Origin: Neckera pumila
Lineage: Eukaryota > Streptophyta > Bryopsida > Hypnales > Neckeraceae
Direction of reading: 5' to 3'
Length of the DNA stretch: 64,000 nt
NCBI GenBank assembly: GCA_963969595.1
Contig: OZ018414.1
Location: forward strand, 16,351,660-16,415,659
The number at the start of each line of letters is the position of its first letter. The stretch's first letter is position 1. Positions 33,480 through 45,682 of this stretch are shown here, piece by piece. The position numbers and the translations under genes were made by a program. Below the pieces are notes generated by a model. That model did no database searches. It was given only the letters and a program-made list of their open reading frames with translations, and was not told where the DNA came from.

Positions 33480-36400
33480 TTTTTTTCTAGGCAATTTGGT
33501 GCAAATTTGCACCAAATTTTATGGCCTGGCACCATGTCTATAGAAAAAAATGGTACTAAAAAGGTGAAAAATTGTCAGGAATCTCTAATAACTTTCACTC
33601 CATTAAACAAAATGGAGTGATTCAAACTTTCCCACTCTTAAATATTTCTCTAGAACCACTTCAAGCTTTTCATTTTTCAAAGAAGTGATTTTTTAAGAAT
33701 TTTTTTGAGTTGCCTGGGCTGCCCGTCGAGTAACGAAAACCACATATTACGCAATAACTTTTTAACCCGTGTAGTCAAAAGTTATGAAAATTGTTGGACC
33801 TTCAAGCTACTCCTTGGGCACATGTTTTGTGAAAATTTCAAAGAAAAATAAAATAAAATCTCCGTTTGTAGTGAGCTGCCCAAAATCACTATGTTGCCAA
33901 ACAACGGTGTTCTGTCTTTTAGGGATTAATTTTTTATTGATATTGGTGGACAATCCTATTGGTGGAGGCTAGTCAATCTTGAGAGGATCTAATACGTGTA
34001 GAGTTCTTATTGCATCCCTCCCCACCCACCAAGTCCATATAAAAGTGCAACTGCTATTTCCATCTGTAGCACCCTCTGTTGTATTTTGCCCATTGGGCCA
34101 GCATGTAAATAGGCCCTTATTGGAGTCTAAAACTCTTCTACCTTTTGATCTTCTTCCAGCCATGAAGAGGATGTAAAGGAATTTAGTGTTGTAGTACACG
34201 TAACAACCAGCTGCACAAAATTTTAGTCCCTTTTGGATTGAAGGGTATCCTCAACTATCCTTTAGAAAAAGATTACAAGATAATTACATCTAAGATCTCA
34301 CAAATAAGCATTGTAGCATAACCAATATGCTTTAAAAATGAACAACAAATTTGGCACATTGGTGAAAGACTATGAATCAAAATGCAAGTGATTCCATTAT
34401 TTTTGGATGCATTATAAATTATTTACAAATTTTCAAAGATGCAAGGTGTAGGATGCTAAAAGTGCCATATAGGTGATGCTCAAACCCATTTGATGCATAT
34501 GAAGAAATGACACTAGTAGTATCAAAACATGTCACAGAGAAGAAGTTAAAACAACAAAAAGTGTACCTAAAATTGACCACTTGTAAGGTTGCCACCTCTA
34601 CATTATTATAAAGAAAGCTGCATACTACTCAAAATGGCCCTCAATTCCACTTGGCACTTTGTATTGTAAGGTGCGCCATTTTGGTTATCTCTTTATTCAT
34701 TTTTCCTTAAAAAATAGGTGGGCAATTTTGAGAATTGGTCCATTTTAGATGTACTTACCTTAATAGGGGCCACTTCTCCCATATGTAAAGGCTTTGAGGC
34801 CAAGAAGTCGGGCTGATTCAATAAAACATAGAAAAGAGAGAAAAAAAGAGGGGCTAAAATATTCAAGGCTGCTTTATACCTAGAGGTCGGGCCCATTCCC
34901 CTTGAAGCTAATTGCACAAAACCCAATAAACCTGATTTGTTGAAAAAAATTATAGTTAAATTTTTTTTAATTGATATCTAACATTGCCCCCTAGGCCAAG
35001 GATTGGCCGCCCATTTTGGGTGCACCCAATTCAATGAGCTCGAGCCATGTCTGATCATATCTTTTTTGAATAATAAATTCATTTTGGCCCAGCATTTAGG
35101 GGTTGGGGCCGATTTCAACATTTTGTCCAATCACAAGTGAGGATTTTGGGCCTCTCACTCACACCAAATTGGCCTAGCTTTTAGATGTAAAGCAACCTTC
35201 AATATAATGTCACTATGCAATGAAGTATTTTTCATTTGTTCTAAAGAGGAAAAATAGTTCTTTTAGTTTAGGATAAGTGGACTTACCCAAATGGAATATC
35301 AATAAGTTATTTATATCAAGCAAAAGCACCGTATTCTCTAGGCTCCAGTACACCACAAAAAGAGACTTCTTTAGAATAAATAATAAATAATATACATACA
35401 AGCATTGAAGGGCTTGATACATCCAAGTGAATGGATCTGGATACAACAGCATTTACATAATCTGATATGGTTTTGAGCATGGTTTCTCCCTTCCTAGTAT
35501 TGAATTTCAAAAACCTTTATTGAATCTTATTGGTAGTCAAAAGGGGATTTTAGATTTTTTTAGGACTTCTAATGCATTTCTGGGACTTCATATGAATAAA
35601 CTATGAATTTTTGAAGTATTATAAAAGAAATTTGACCTTATGCTATGATGAATAGAGGCTGTATAGTTTATGCAAGAATCAAGATGAGATGGCCATGGCA
35701 ATATCTTCAATGAAGTAATTGTTTCCAACATACATTTATATGTCTATTAATAATATAGATGTGAATTTGTATTGTTTGTATAAGCTTTGAGTGAGGGATA
35801 GACATGAATTCTTTTGTGAGAAAAATTATGGAGTAAGTTGATATCAACAAACCCAAAATTGGAATCATAAAATTAAATATAAATACAAATTTTGTGATGT
35901 CTTCATACATTTCTACCAAAGATTTCAACAAGAGTGAAGAATCCTAAGTAATCAAGTATGCACCAAATGAAAAAAAATTGCACATCTTGCATTCTTGTGT
36001 TTAGAACCTAATGACTTAATGACAATTCAATCCACACTACTATTCAGTAATGGTAGGTAAGACATTCATATGGTTTTAGTACCTACTTGTATTTAAAAGA
36101 CAACAAGGTAAAATATAACCTTTAAAGGACCTCTTGAGTCCTTTGGGCATTGTTCTTTCAAATAAAAATAATTCTTGCTTAGATACATAATGGTTCTTGA
36201 GTTGGCAAGCTTAATTTAATCCTTTTCTTTTAGAAAATCCAGTGAGTATCTTTAAAAGGCAATCTTTGAATTTTTCAACATCTGCAATGGTGATCAAAGG
36301 AGGTTGGGATATTGTTTCTGCAAACAAGATTGAGAGCTTGTATAGAAAAGGTGGTCCCAGACTATGAAGGAGGTTTATTATTCTTCCCAATTAGTTGAAC

Positions 36401-36689
36401 GACAATTGCTGCTATTCCAAAATCCCTTAGAATACTTTATTCTATGGGTTGCCTAGCTAGAAACAAAATTGTTTTTTCAAGGTTAAGACTGAGATGGAAG
36501 CCTCACAATTTGGCACACAAAATTTTGTCTCAATTTAAATTCTCTAGAAAAATTAAGCATTACTTTAGTTTTATACAACCCAAGAATGCTCATGCATTTA
36601 CATAAAAGGTGACCTTAAGTAAAATTCTCATTGATGCACCATCCTTGGTTAGCAACTATTTAATACTACAAGGTTGTTGGAGCCAAAGA
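33480..36689. other. Spacer, no gene recognised
   Basis: Mixed AT-rich sequence. A short repeat resembling CCAGCCATGAAGAGG near 34,157 recurs near 41,207. Short frames at 33,979-34,176 and 34,693-34,926 do not resemble known families. Confidence 0.45.
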
Positions 36690-37050
36690 GTGACTTATAA
36701 GTAGTTAAATAAGAAAATAAATGATTTTCATCCAAATTTTGTTAATGAAATATCCACATAATTTAGTGTATCCCACATCATAATACTAATAAATAAGAAA
36801 TATTACTTTTGAATTTGTTAAACATTTTGCATCCTGACACTCGCAATACTTTAGAGTTTAGATAATATCAATGTAATGCGATTTATACTATATTTTTTTA
36901 CTACCGAAAACAGTGTAACTGGCATCCAAATTTCATCCACTATCATCCCACTATCATCTATCTTCCATCTTGATTTCATCCAAAGTTCTACATTATGTAG
37001 ACCACCCAACATTCATCCACAATTCATCCAATTTGAGCTCCGGAATCTTG
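36690..37050 (+). repeat. Dispersed repeat rich in ATTTCATCC motifs, copy 4
   Basis: Aligns with 20,950-21,340 in reverse and in part with copies 1 and 3. It contains CATCCAAATTTCATCCACTA and further ATTCATCC motifs, and it lies 3' of BTB gene D. Confidence 0.6.
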
Positions 37051-37435
37051 CAAATTTATTCGAAATTGGGGAATGATTTCTTGGCTAACCTTCATGATCT
37101 GACTGGAGCTTCAAGGTGCTAGAAATCAACATATTCACAGAAGTTTTAATCCGGTTCAAAGATCTCAAAGCAGTTGTAAACCAAACGTCAACAAAACTGA
37201 TCACAAGCAGAAAACAGGAACACATAACGTTTCCTCATATTAAAATTTTCCGCTCGTCTTGCTTCTTTTCCATCACTGCTCCTACGGTCCTAAGCCGCTG
37301 TACAGTAGTCTGTGGAGTATCATGGCAGTAATTGCAAAGTCAGCTGAGACTTCTCTCTTCTGAAATCCTTAAAGAACAGGATCAGTAGCCTCGGATTTGA
37401 AGACAGTCAGAGGAGGATAATTCCCACGCAGGCTA

Positions 37436-38614
37436 CTAGCAACCCAAGTGGAGCACCGAAGCCAAAGAACTTGGGCTGATGAAGTCAAAAACTCTCGCTT
37501 TCTGCAACTGTATTAACTCGGCCTGCTGCTTCAAGGGCAAGGTCAAAAACAAGTCCGCAGCGGCTTGTTCAAAAGTCCCCACCTTCAACGAAGACCTCAA
37601 TATCGGGTGCCAATTGGCCAGCAATGCCATTCGTTCTGGCGATTTTAAAACCAGACGTCCAGCCATCACCTCCTTGTACATCACAAGAACAAGTTCTGCA
37701 AAATCCCGCTTTGAAAACATCGCAGGGGCATATTCGACTGGTAGGTGACTGATATACTTTGGAATCGCATCTAAATGCACAATGCCTTGCACCAATTCCT
37801 CAGCCACTTGGCCCTTCAGTAAAGCCTCTAGTAGCCAACTCATTGCTCGGATATTTTCAAAGTTGGACCTGCTAAAGCTGTCAATATGCATATTCGTATA
37901 GCTAGAAGTACTTCGGAGCAGCTCATCGCAGTCTCTTTCAATGTCGAAAAATACTTCCATTGCCGCTTGATTAAGAACTGCAACGACCCTCCTGGAATAC
38001 CCAGACGGTGGAGCACATCGAAAGGCCTGCAAGACTGCTGGCGATGCCAGTACACTCGGAATATTTGACGCCTCTAGGACACCGTTAAACAAGACAAGCA
38101 ATTGCTTCTGACGGTCCTCTTCACTCTCATCCAACTCCAACCGGGCCACCAAATCCTTGAGGTGAACGCGAGGAAAGTCCGGAGAAGCCGCGTACTCTCG
38201 GACCCTAATCTCCTCTTCCTCCGACCAATACATGGATGATAAGAAGAAGGAGATGCGCTCCATGAGCCCCCCAAAATCTATCTGTGAAGCGACTTTCAGA
38301 AGCTCCAAACCATGTTCCACGCTTTCAAAGCTCTTCCCAAATGGTGAGTACATGTTAGAAAAACAATTGAAGTAATGCTGAACATCTCCTTGGACCTCCA
38401 AATAAAACTCAATTGGTGCAGATATCGATGGAGAGTCTCGTTCATCCCGTCTCTTGCTCAAGCATCTGTTGAAGTACTCGCTGTGCGTGCTCAAAACATG
38501 CGAATCAAGATGGATTAGAGCTAACCTTCGACTTCCGCTTCCCCCTTTTGGTATCAAGATGATGGTCACATGTTGGCCTCTTCCTGAACCCCTACCAAGT
38601 GTCCTCTCCTCCAT
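37436..38614 (-). CDS. BTB/POZ domain-containing protein D (At3g05675-like), intact
   Basis: This is a 392-residue, single-exon member of the same family. The BTB region runs from HVTIILIPKGG through LDSHVLSTHSEYF and FNCFSNMYSPF (about residues 15-95). It is followed by the helical half with SEEEEIRVREYAASPDFPR and AEELVQGIVHLDAIPKYI. It ends with a tail (SPSSLASVLHLGC) different from gene B but identical in pseudogene C, so C and D form one subfamily. The start is the ATG in CAGCAGATGG. Upstream is a short inferred intron of about 0.3 kb and leader L5. A CUL3-adaptor role is family inference; no substrate is known. Confidence 0.85.
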   Translation of the reverse strand: MEERTLGRGSGRGQHVTIILIPKGGSGSRRLALIHLDSHVLSTHSEYFNRCLSKRRDERDSPSISAPIEFYLEVQGDVQHYFNCFSNMYSPFGKSFESVEHGLELLKVASQIDFGGLMERISFFLSSMYWSEEEEIRVREYAASPDFPRVHLKDLVARLELDESEEDRQKQLLVLFNGVLEASNIPSVLASPAVLQAFRCAPPSGYSRRVVAVLNQAAMEVFFDIERDCDELLRSTSSYTNMHIDSFSRSNFENIRAMSWLLEALLKGQVAEELVQGIVHLDAIPKYISHLPVEYAPAMFSKRDFAELVLVMYKEVMAGRLVLKSPERMALLANWHPILRSSLKVGTFEQAAADLFLTLPLKQQAELIQLQKARVFDFISPSSLASVLHLGC

Positions 38615-38910
38615 CTGCTGAACGCCTTCATTCTGAACATTTACAAAACAATTATGATCCTATTACAGAAGCTTCCATATGATAGAAGAAACAAGCTCGC
38701 AAACCTGATACTGCTTGGGCATTACTGAATCAAAAGCCATGTACCGTATACCCTGGCAAGCTCATACTTAAGCGCAGATAGGACAACATACAATTCCGTA
38801 ATCTCAACCCAGTCACAGTTGGGGCAACAGTCAAGCATGCACTTGAGGTAATTAAGAACAAACGTGGACAACATATATTCTGAGAGCTAGCGCCAAGTTG
38901 TGCAACTGAC
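38615..38910 (-). other. Inferred intron of BTB gene D
   Basis: The donor is CTTAAG before GTCAGT (GT at 38,910-38,909, minus strand). The acceptor is probably in the pyrimidine-rich stretch before 38,640. It resembles the intron of pseudogene C in length and content and is much shorter than those of A, B and E. Confidence 0.45.
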
Positions 38911-39600
38911 CTTAAGAAGCCCCGACATCTTCACCACCGACGTATGTTGCAAATTAAAGGCACAGAGTCAACGTGACTTGCAATGAGATGAAGAAGTTAT
39001 GGCATATTTCGTTAAAATGGCGTTATTCCATTACAATGGCACGTTATTCAGTTCAGGACGGTCGTTCTGAAATCTACATTCGTAGTACATTCTAAAAATC
39101 TATGCTTGTCCTAGATATCTAACATCTATATCAGTCCTAGATTTTTTAGAACGGTTGGTCTGAAATCTATATCTTTCCTAGATTTTTGAAATCTACAACA
39201 ATCTTAGATGTCTGGAATCTATACCTGTTCTAGATGTTCAGAACGGGCGGTCTAAAAAAATGGCACGGGAAATATGGCCCAAGGAAAATATGGCACTGGA
39301 AATACCGCCATTTTATCGAAATTTGCCTTAGTTAAGTTGCAGCAGATTCGCAACAATGCATTCCACAAGAGAGCTAGCTGCACGTATAAGAGAAGAGCCT
39401 TAATTAGTAAACCTTCACTGATACATACTCTTCACGATGAGCTTTGGGTAGACGTAAGCCTAACTGCCACCAAATCTTATAGCTAATGTTGAAGAAGAAG
39501 AACTGCAGTTCCTTCCGGGGGCTTGTGTGAATTTCCAATGAATCAAGAGTCCTGACTTGTTGGGCCCAAGGACATTGCAGCCAGTCGGTTCAGCACAAAC
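38911..39600 (-). promoter_or_regulatory. Conserved BTB-family leader, copy L5 (interrupted by a TIR element)
   Basis: On the minus strand it reads GTCCTTGGGCCCAACAAG, GGAACTGCAGTTCTTCTTCT, GTGCAGCTAGC, then the element at 39,000-39,329, then ACTTCTTCATCTCATTGCAA and the donor. Compared with uninterrupted L4, removing the element and one copy of AGTTA restores the alignment. The insertion would lengthen the first exon of gene D by about 335 bases if transcribed. Confidence 0.6.
39000..39329. mobile_element. TIR element family T, copy 1 (inside leader L5)
   Basis: The ends are inverted repeats of about 30 bases with a few mismatches: TGGCATATTTCGTTAAAATG on the left, and on the right the complement of GGCAAATTTCGATAAAATGG. 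AGTTA flanks both ends (38,995-38,999 and 39,330-39,334). The interior is made of degenerate tandem units of about 40 bases around TGAAATCTATACCTGTCCTA and GTTCAGAACGG. There is no protein coding, so this is a non-autonomous element. Confidence 0.75.
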
Positions 39601-40070
39601 GACCTTAAACACTGATTGATCCTGTTTACAAGTAATAAGTTAAGTTCAGCTTAGTCCACTGCTAATACTCAATCATCAGTCTGTACTGTGGTGAATGTAA
39701 CAGGGCTGCTAATTACTCTGCATGGAGAAGGATAAGACCATTAACTTAATAAGAGTAACAAGAAACTTGCAACTGAAGACGTACTAGTTAAGGGATAATT
39801 TGACGCTCACTTACATACCCAATAAAACAGAGATGGTAAATACAGTGCAGTGCACCACTTCGTAGGTGTACCTCAGACACCTGATTACCTGTAAACAACA
39901 TCATTTAACGTCCCTTCATACTGTACTTAACCCCTAAATGCTCGAGGCATCAAGTTTTGGAGTCAAAAAAACTTTGAAGTTAAAATAAAACCTTACCAAA
40001 TTGTTTTATTAGTTTCTTAATTTTTGAAAAATTCTTTTTGAAGTCTACTTTTGACATCGAATATATGTAT

Positions 40071-40303
40071 ATGGCGAATTTCATTAAAATAGCGCTATTC
40101 CAAAACATTGGCACTTTTACAGTTTAGAACGGTTGTTTTGAAATCTATACCTGTTCTAGATGGTTCAAAATGGCCGTTTTGAAATCTATACCTGTCCTAG
40201 GTGGTTCAAAACGGCCGTTTTGAAATCTGTAACCATCCTAGATTGTCAAAATGGCATGCCGTCAAAATGGCACGCGGAATACCGCCATTTTAACAAAATT
40301 CCC
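40071..40303. mobile_element. TIR element family T, copy 2
   Basis: The left end is ATGGCGAATTTCATTAAAAT and the right end is the complement of GGGAATTTTGTTAAAATGGC. TATGTAT flanks both sides (40,064-40,070 and 40,304-40,310). It contains three internal units of about 40 bases around GAAATCTATACCTGTCCTAG and GGTTCAAAACGGCCGTTT. Confidence 0.75.
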
Positions 40304-40564
40304 TATGTATTTGAAAATAAATGATTATGTCTTTTTCAGAGCTCATTTTTTTGTGATGTCAATTTAGATTTGACATGTGAAAAGAGGATTGAAAGACTTC
40401 AAAATAACTACTTTTGCAGTTTTAACACCCTCATGATCAAACATGATAATTGTTCAATCCATAAGCAACATTTTTGTATTTTCATTTTCTATATAATCTC
40501 TAACATGTCTAGTTTGAATTTGTGCGGTTTGAATTCATATACATTAGATGACATTTTGAGGCCT

Positions 40565-40790
40565 CTAAGAGACTGTGAGTTATTTTGCGTTCCCAGACTG
40601 TGAGAAAGCAAGAGAACTGTTGGCTGATGTGGGCGAGATTGTGGTACGTCATTTACTCATTTTTAAAAGAAAAAAAAATGATTTTTTTTGACAGCCCGTA
40701 CTGGCTATTTGTAGAATTGGGCTAGCTTTGGGAACGGGCCTAAAACGGCCCTCCAGTGCCCTCCAATGTCATCTAATGAGTTGATAGAAC
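40565..40790 (+). repeat. Dispersed repeat pair (copy 1)
   Basis: This aligns with 56,069-56,365 in blocks: TTGCGTTCCCAGACTG, an A/T-rich middle, then TTTGACAGCCCGTACTGGC and CCTAAAACGGCCCTCCA, ending near CATCTAATG. It is noncoding; no ends were resolved. Confidence 0.6.
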
Positions 40791-40874
40791 TTATCAAAAT
40801 GTTGGACTTTTGTTCAATGTACAACAAATTCCAAGAAGCTCAAAAAAACGCCTTGGACATTTAGGAGTTACTGC

Positions 40875-41405
40875 AATGACCTTAGGCCCAACAAATATAT
40901 TGGACACTTCATTCAAGCCGACAAACCTAAAGGCATGTACAAGAGTTTGCAATTCTTCTCTCATATTACCAAGTCCAGTTATAAGGGCAAACTTGTCACC
41001 ATTCCATTAGATAGTAGGTCAAAAAAGCATTATAATGCATAACGCAACTTACCCTTCTTTCTAAACCCTTACTAAACCCTTACTAAACCCTTAGATTTGC
41101 GAAAAGTACAAATAATTAGTTACGGACATCTGCGATGAACTATTAGGCTTGACATTATGACCCATAATGCTCTTGAGCATTATCTAGTCCTTTTTTATCC
41201 TCTCCCAGCCATGAAGAGGGATGTAAGCTTAAGTTAGGGAGCTGCAGTGAAGGTTAATATCCAAGCCTCTCGTCTTGTGCAGCTCGCTCCAGCCAAGGCT
41301 ACTGCAGCTTTTGTCACTTCTTTGTCTCATTGCATTCCATTCCAAGCCACCAGTGGCATGGATTCTGTACATTGGCAACTTCAGAAGTGAAATGAACTCA
41401 AGAAG
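40875..41405 (+). promoter_or_regulatory. Conserved BTB-family leader, decayed orphan copy L6
   Basis: It starts with GACCTTAGGCCCAACAAATA and, after unrelated sequence, keeps GTCTTGTGCAGCTCGC, GTCTCATTGCA and GGATTCTGTACATTGGCAAC. It ends CTCAAGAAG followed by GCCAGC, so the usual GT donor has become GC. No BTB coding sequence follows. Confidence 0.5.
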
Positions 41406-41950
41406 GCCAGCCAGGTTATGTATTAGATAACCGACAAGCCGCGGTAGCGGCGAGTAGGTTATCGGACATAATCGGTTGTTCACTTTTCAATCACAACCTT
41501 TGATCTTCATGATCCAAGGGTGTAGGAAGCAAGTTGAAAGGAGAGAAGGTTATGAGTTACAACTTGTAATGGCAATGGTGATGGGTTGCCAATGGGACGG
41601 TGCCACGTGATTGTTGAAAACTCAACAACCGCTTATGTAAGATTAGCTTTCCAAAAAAGAAGCATTCAAATATCTACTTTAATTTAAAGACTACTTTTTG
41701 AATTGAAGCGGAATGAAATCAATCAGCACTTTGGGATCATGGCTCAAATCCACAAAGTACATGAGGAATCTTGAGCACACCAAGATAGCGAGACGGGGTT
41801 TGAATTGTTTAGCCCATGTTGATCTGATGAGTGAGAGGAGGATAGTCTCAATTCCTGCCTACCTGAAGTACATGGGCAGCACTGATGATTCAACCTGCTC
41901 CGAAATTTGGCAACTCTTTATGATTCAGCCACAGTGATGTGCTTATTAAC

Positions 41951-42127
41951 GGATGTTTCGTTAGAATGGCAATATTCTACAAACTTGGCAGTTGTAGGGT
42001 TAGACCATGTAGTCTGAAATGTAAACCAGTCCTAAACTTTAGACCATGATGTAGTCTGAAATCTATACCAGTTCTAGAAAATAGATGGAATAATGACGGA
42101 AGAATATCATCATTTTAACGAAGTATA
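41951..42127. mobile_element. TIR element family T, copy 3 (degenerate)
   Basis: The left end GGATGTTTCGTTAGAATGGC and the right end, the complement of ATACTTCGTTAAAATGATG, match the family ends loosely. The interior has two units with GTAGTCTGAAATCTATACC. The target duplication is unclear. Confidence 0.55.
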
Positions 42128-45100
42128 TGTTGTATCAAGGTTGAGAGTTGGTTGAGAGTAGAGTATAGGGCATTCACCAAGGTTGGGGGAATTCTGATGA
42201 AAAAAAATAAACTGACAAGAAGGGCAAAGCCAAACCATGAATGCATGTTTTTTTGGCAGAATTCTTCTTAACAAGGAGATTGCCCAACAAACACGTCCAT
42301 CCACAAGTGAATGAAATATGTGATTGATGAATGAAAAATCCGTGATCACCAAATATGTAGATTCCTCCCATCCAGGAGGAGAGCACGGGAAATAATTTGT
42401 TTGCCTTTTTATTGAATCATTTTTTGGTGGTGGTGGAGGGACGGTAACTAGAATAACACTATTAGATTTGCAAGTATCACATTTCATTAATTACTAATTA
42501 TTTGTCACAAATTCAAGAAGTTTCTAATGAATATGATGTCTTTTATTTTTATTTTTAATTGATGGCCATTTGGAAATGCTTTTATATGTCTTTTGGTTTT
42601 CCTATAAGGTGAAGAAAATAGAAAAAATGTATATAATAAATATAAGATAGTAGCTTGTACTCAATGACAATTGAAAAAAATATAACCACATAGAATTGAA
42701 TCCATATATATAGTTTTTGTTTGTTATTAGGATTATAATTGATCTTCAATCTTTCCAAGAACATATCAAGTGATAGAGTTTTACGGAAAGTCATCTTATT
42801 TTGAGGCTCTTTGTACAATGCATTTGCAATCAAAATATGTCAAAATTAGGAGGGTTTTTTTTTGCAAAGTGGTAGCTTAATGTAAGTTATCTTGAGATAC
42901 AAATCACCATTGCATTTAGATTGACAATTTGGATTTAGAATAGGGTTTCTAATTGTAGGGTAGAATTTGTTGCCAAATTTAGGCTGTCTTTTTCATTGCA
43001 GCCTGTGGATTTGAAGATTGTATTTGCATTGTTCTTGATTGGAAACTTGGGGTGTGCAATGTATTCAGATTTTGGTGATGATTTTGATTTCAAAACTTTA
43101 CTATGGGTAATGTTTGTGGCTTACATCAAGACGCAAGTTATGCTTTCAATCTTTGATAAAATACTGGAATTTATGATAACCCTTTAAGTCTTATGGGCTT
43201 ATGTGTGCAAAAATAAATTGAATTTTTTATTTGCAACACACATGATAAAGTTTGAAAATTTTGAATTCATATTTTGCAATTAGAGGCCCCAAATCAGATA
43301 GGAAGGGTAAAAAAATACCAAAAAACACACCACAAAATAGGAGGCAGTTTTTACAATTACCCGCCTTGGTTGGGGCAATGAGGGGGTAAATTCTCCGTGG
43401 CCTGACTCTTAGCGCCATGTGAGGTTTGTTTTAGACTTTTCAACTCTTTTTTTAATAAATTTGGAGCCCAGAGTATCTTCCACTTAATTTTTAATAATTT
43501 GATTTTTTTATAATGCATAAACCCAACCTCTAGCCTCTAGGTCATTTTAATGCCAATCATACATGTTTATAAAATGGCAGTTGCATATTCTGGGTCTCCT
43601 TTTGAAGTATTATGGCATTTTGTTTCAACCCACAAAGTGAACAGCCATTGTACAAAACTTTGAAAACGTCCGAGCTTTTGGGGGGAGTAACCAGTCCACA
43701 ATTGCATTTTAGATAGGTTTGTGCTAGCAGCACAAAAATTTGCAAAAATTTGCAAAGGATGCTCTTTTCAGACTACCAGAACAGGTGACTATATGTTTTA
43801 CTTTGGCAAAGTGGCATGAGGTAATGAAGTCTTCATTGTAGGAGGGGACTTTTGAATAATCAACTGCATGTGGACTTAAGTTTGTCATGTCAGTGTTCTT
43901 GTGGGTCATTTTCTTAGCTAGTGTCATGATCTAAGTTTGTACTAGTGCTTTTTAATCATGAAACAATGGAATATGAATCCCATGATATGAAATGTAGCCA
44001 CCAAGTTTGATAGAAGCTCTAGATTCACATGTTCTTCATAGGTTGGATGATGAGTTGTAGAAAAGTGAGGTATGCATACTATTGCGCAATGTTTGATGAC
44101 TATGACAAAATCAAAGGGGTGGCAAAGTATGACCTTAGTCTGGAGCCATCATAGAGTAATTCCTAGTAGAAAAGAATTGAAAAAAAGGAGGCAATGTTCT
44201 TAGATTGTTCCCGCGTGGGTAAAATCGGAATAGGGAAGAGGCCATTTTTGTACCTCACAAGCTAGGCATGGAACCTAGCGTAGAAGATGATGGGTACTTG
44301 ATATCCTTTATCCATGATACCAGTACCGATTAAGAGACACAAAACCTTCACATCACTTGCAGGAAATGCTACAAAAAATTTTAGACTTTGCAAATATAGA
44401 AAGCAAGGTAATTACACCAAAATTGTCCCTTTTTCAATTTTGAAGAGATTCTACTAGTAGACAATTAAAACTTCAAAATATTCTTAGTCAAAAAATCATA
44501 TGAGATTTCAATGCACCAAAGAACAAATCATTTGGATTCTATGTGCAAAAGTTATACCCGATTACAAATGTTTCTTCTAGTAGATGTTCTAAATTGATCG
44601 TTTCTTCCAAAATAGGTACATATTAAAATAAGAAGATAGATACTCATTGTAAGCATCAAACCAAGTGACAATTTTAGATACTTAGTACCTTGTAGGGTCC
44701 CAACTTTAACACCAAAAATTGACAAAATAAGCAATTCAGTTCCTATTATTTATTCAATTGATAAAGATTTTGTTAGATATCAATAAGAGACTTTGGACTC
44801 TTGTAGAATGCACTTTAACTGAACCATGAAGTTTTGAGGGGCTGAAAATAAGGGTACCCTAATAACCTAGATTTTTATAAATAAAGGTCAGTTGTATATT
44901 TTAGTCAATAATATATAAAGGTCAACTTTAGAGATGGATCATATTTAGGTGCAACTACCTTCAAGGTTTGATGAATGGAAGATAATGGATGGTTTTGATC
45001 AAAAAATTAGAAGGGGTTGTCACTAATGCAAAGACAATGGCACCAATTAAATTTAGTGGATGTTGTGAGACTATCAAGACAAATCCCTAATGGATTTCAT

Positions 45101-45680
45101 GTGCTTCTATATACTTGGCCATACTTTGATCTCACACTTGCCTCTTGATGAACACCATGATTGTAGTTTTATTTTCTAGCTTGTTTTAAACTATAGTGAT
45201 TTAAAGAAAGTCACCATATACTTGTTTGTGTCTTTATGTGTAAATAGTAGATGAAAAAAAAAGTTCCAAATTGAAAATAAAAAATATGGTTGTCAACAAC
45301 ATTATTACTTGTTGATGAACCTGTTTAAAATCTAGTTAGATACAGTTGCAAGTTCTTTTTGATAACCATGACCTTGATTACCATTAGTGAATACAATATT
45401 CATTAAATGACATATTATTTTTTGCTCTTGTTTTTCTTAAAACCAAATTTCAATCCTCTTAAAACTTCTTTTTTATTTTCATTGTACATTATCTTATCAT
45501 CCAATTTTGAAGAAAGAAGATATTAATGTATTTGTCTTACTTTCAAAAAATCTAGTAATTAATTTTAAGTATATTAGAAATTATAAAATTAAAAGTTTTT
45601 AAGACTTCAAAAATTTATGCAATACTCTGACCTTGAAGATAATTTTTTTCATTTGAATTGGTTGCATATCATCTACATCA
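42128..45680. other. Spacer, no gene recognised
   Basis: Frames such as 42,110-42,487 (minus) and 42,996-43,187 (plus) have no family resemblance and lie in low-complexity AT-rich DNA. No RNA gene or paired terminal repeat was found. Confidence 0.45.
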
Positions 45681-45682
45681 TA

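Noticed and set aside
33979..34199. Possible LTR-like fragment with TATAAAAG
   Set aside because: Only a short shared word (CCAGCCATGAAGAGG) with 41.2 kb; no paired LTR or element structure.
42110..42487. 125-codon minus-strand frame
   Set aside because: It overlaps the end of a TIR element, has low-complexity parts and no family resemblance.
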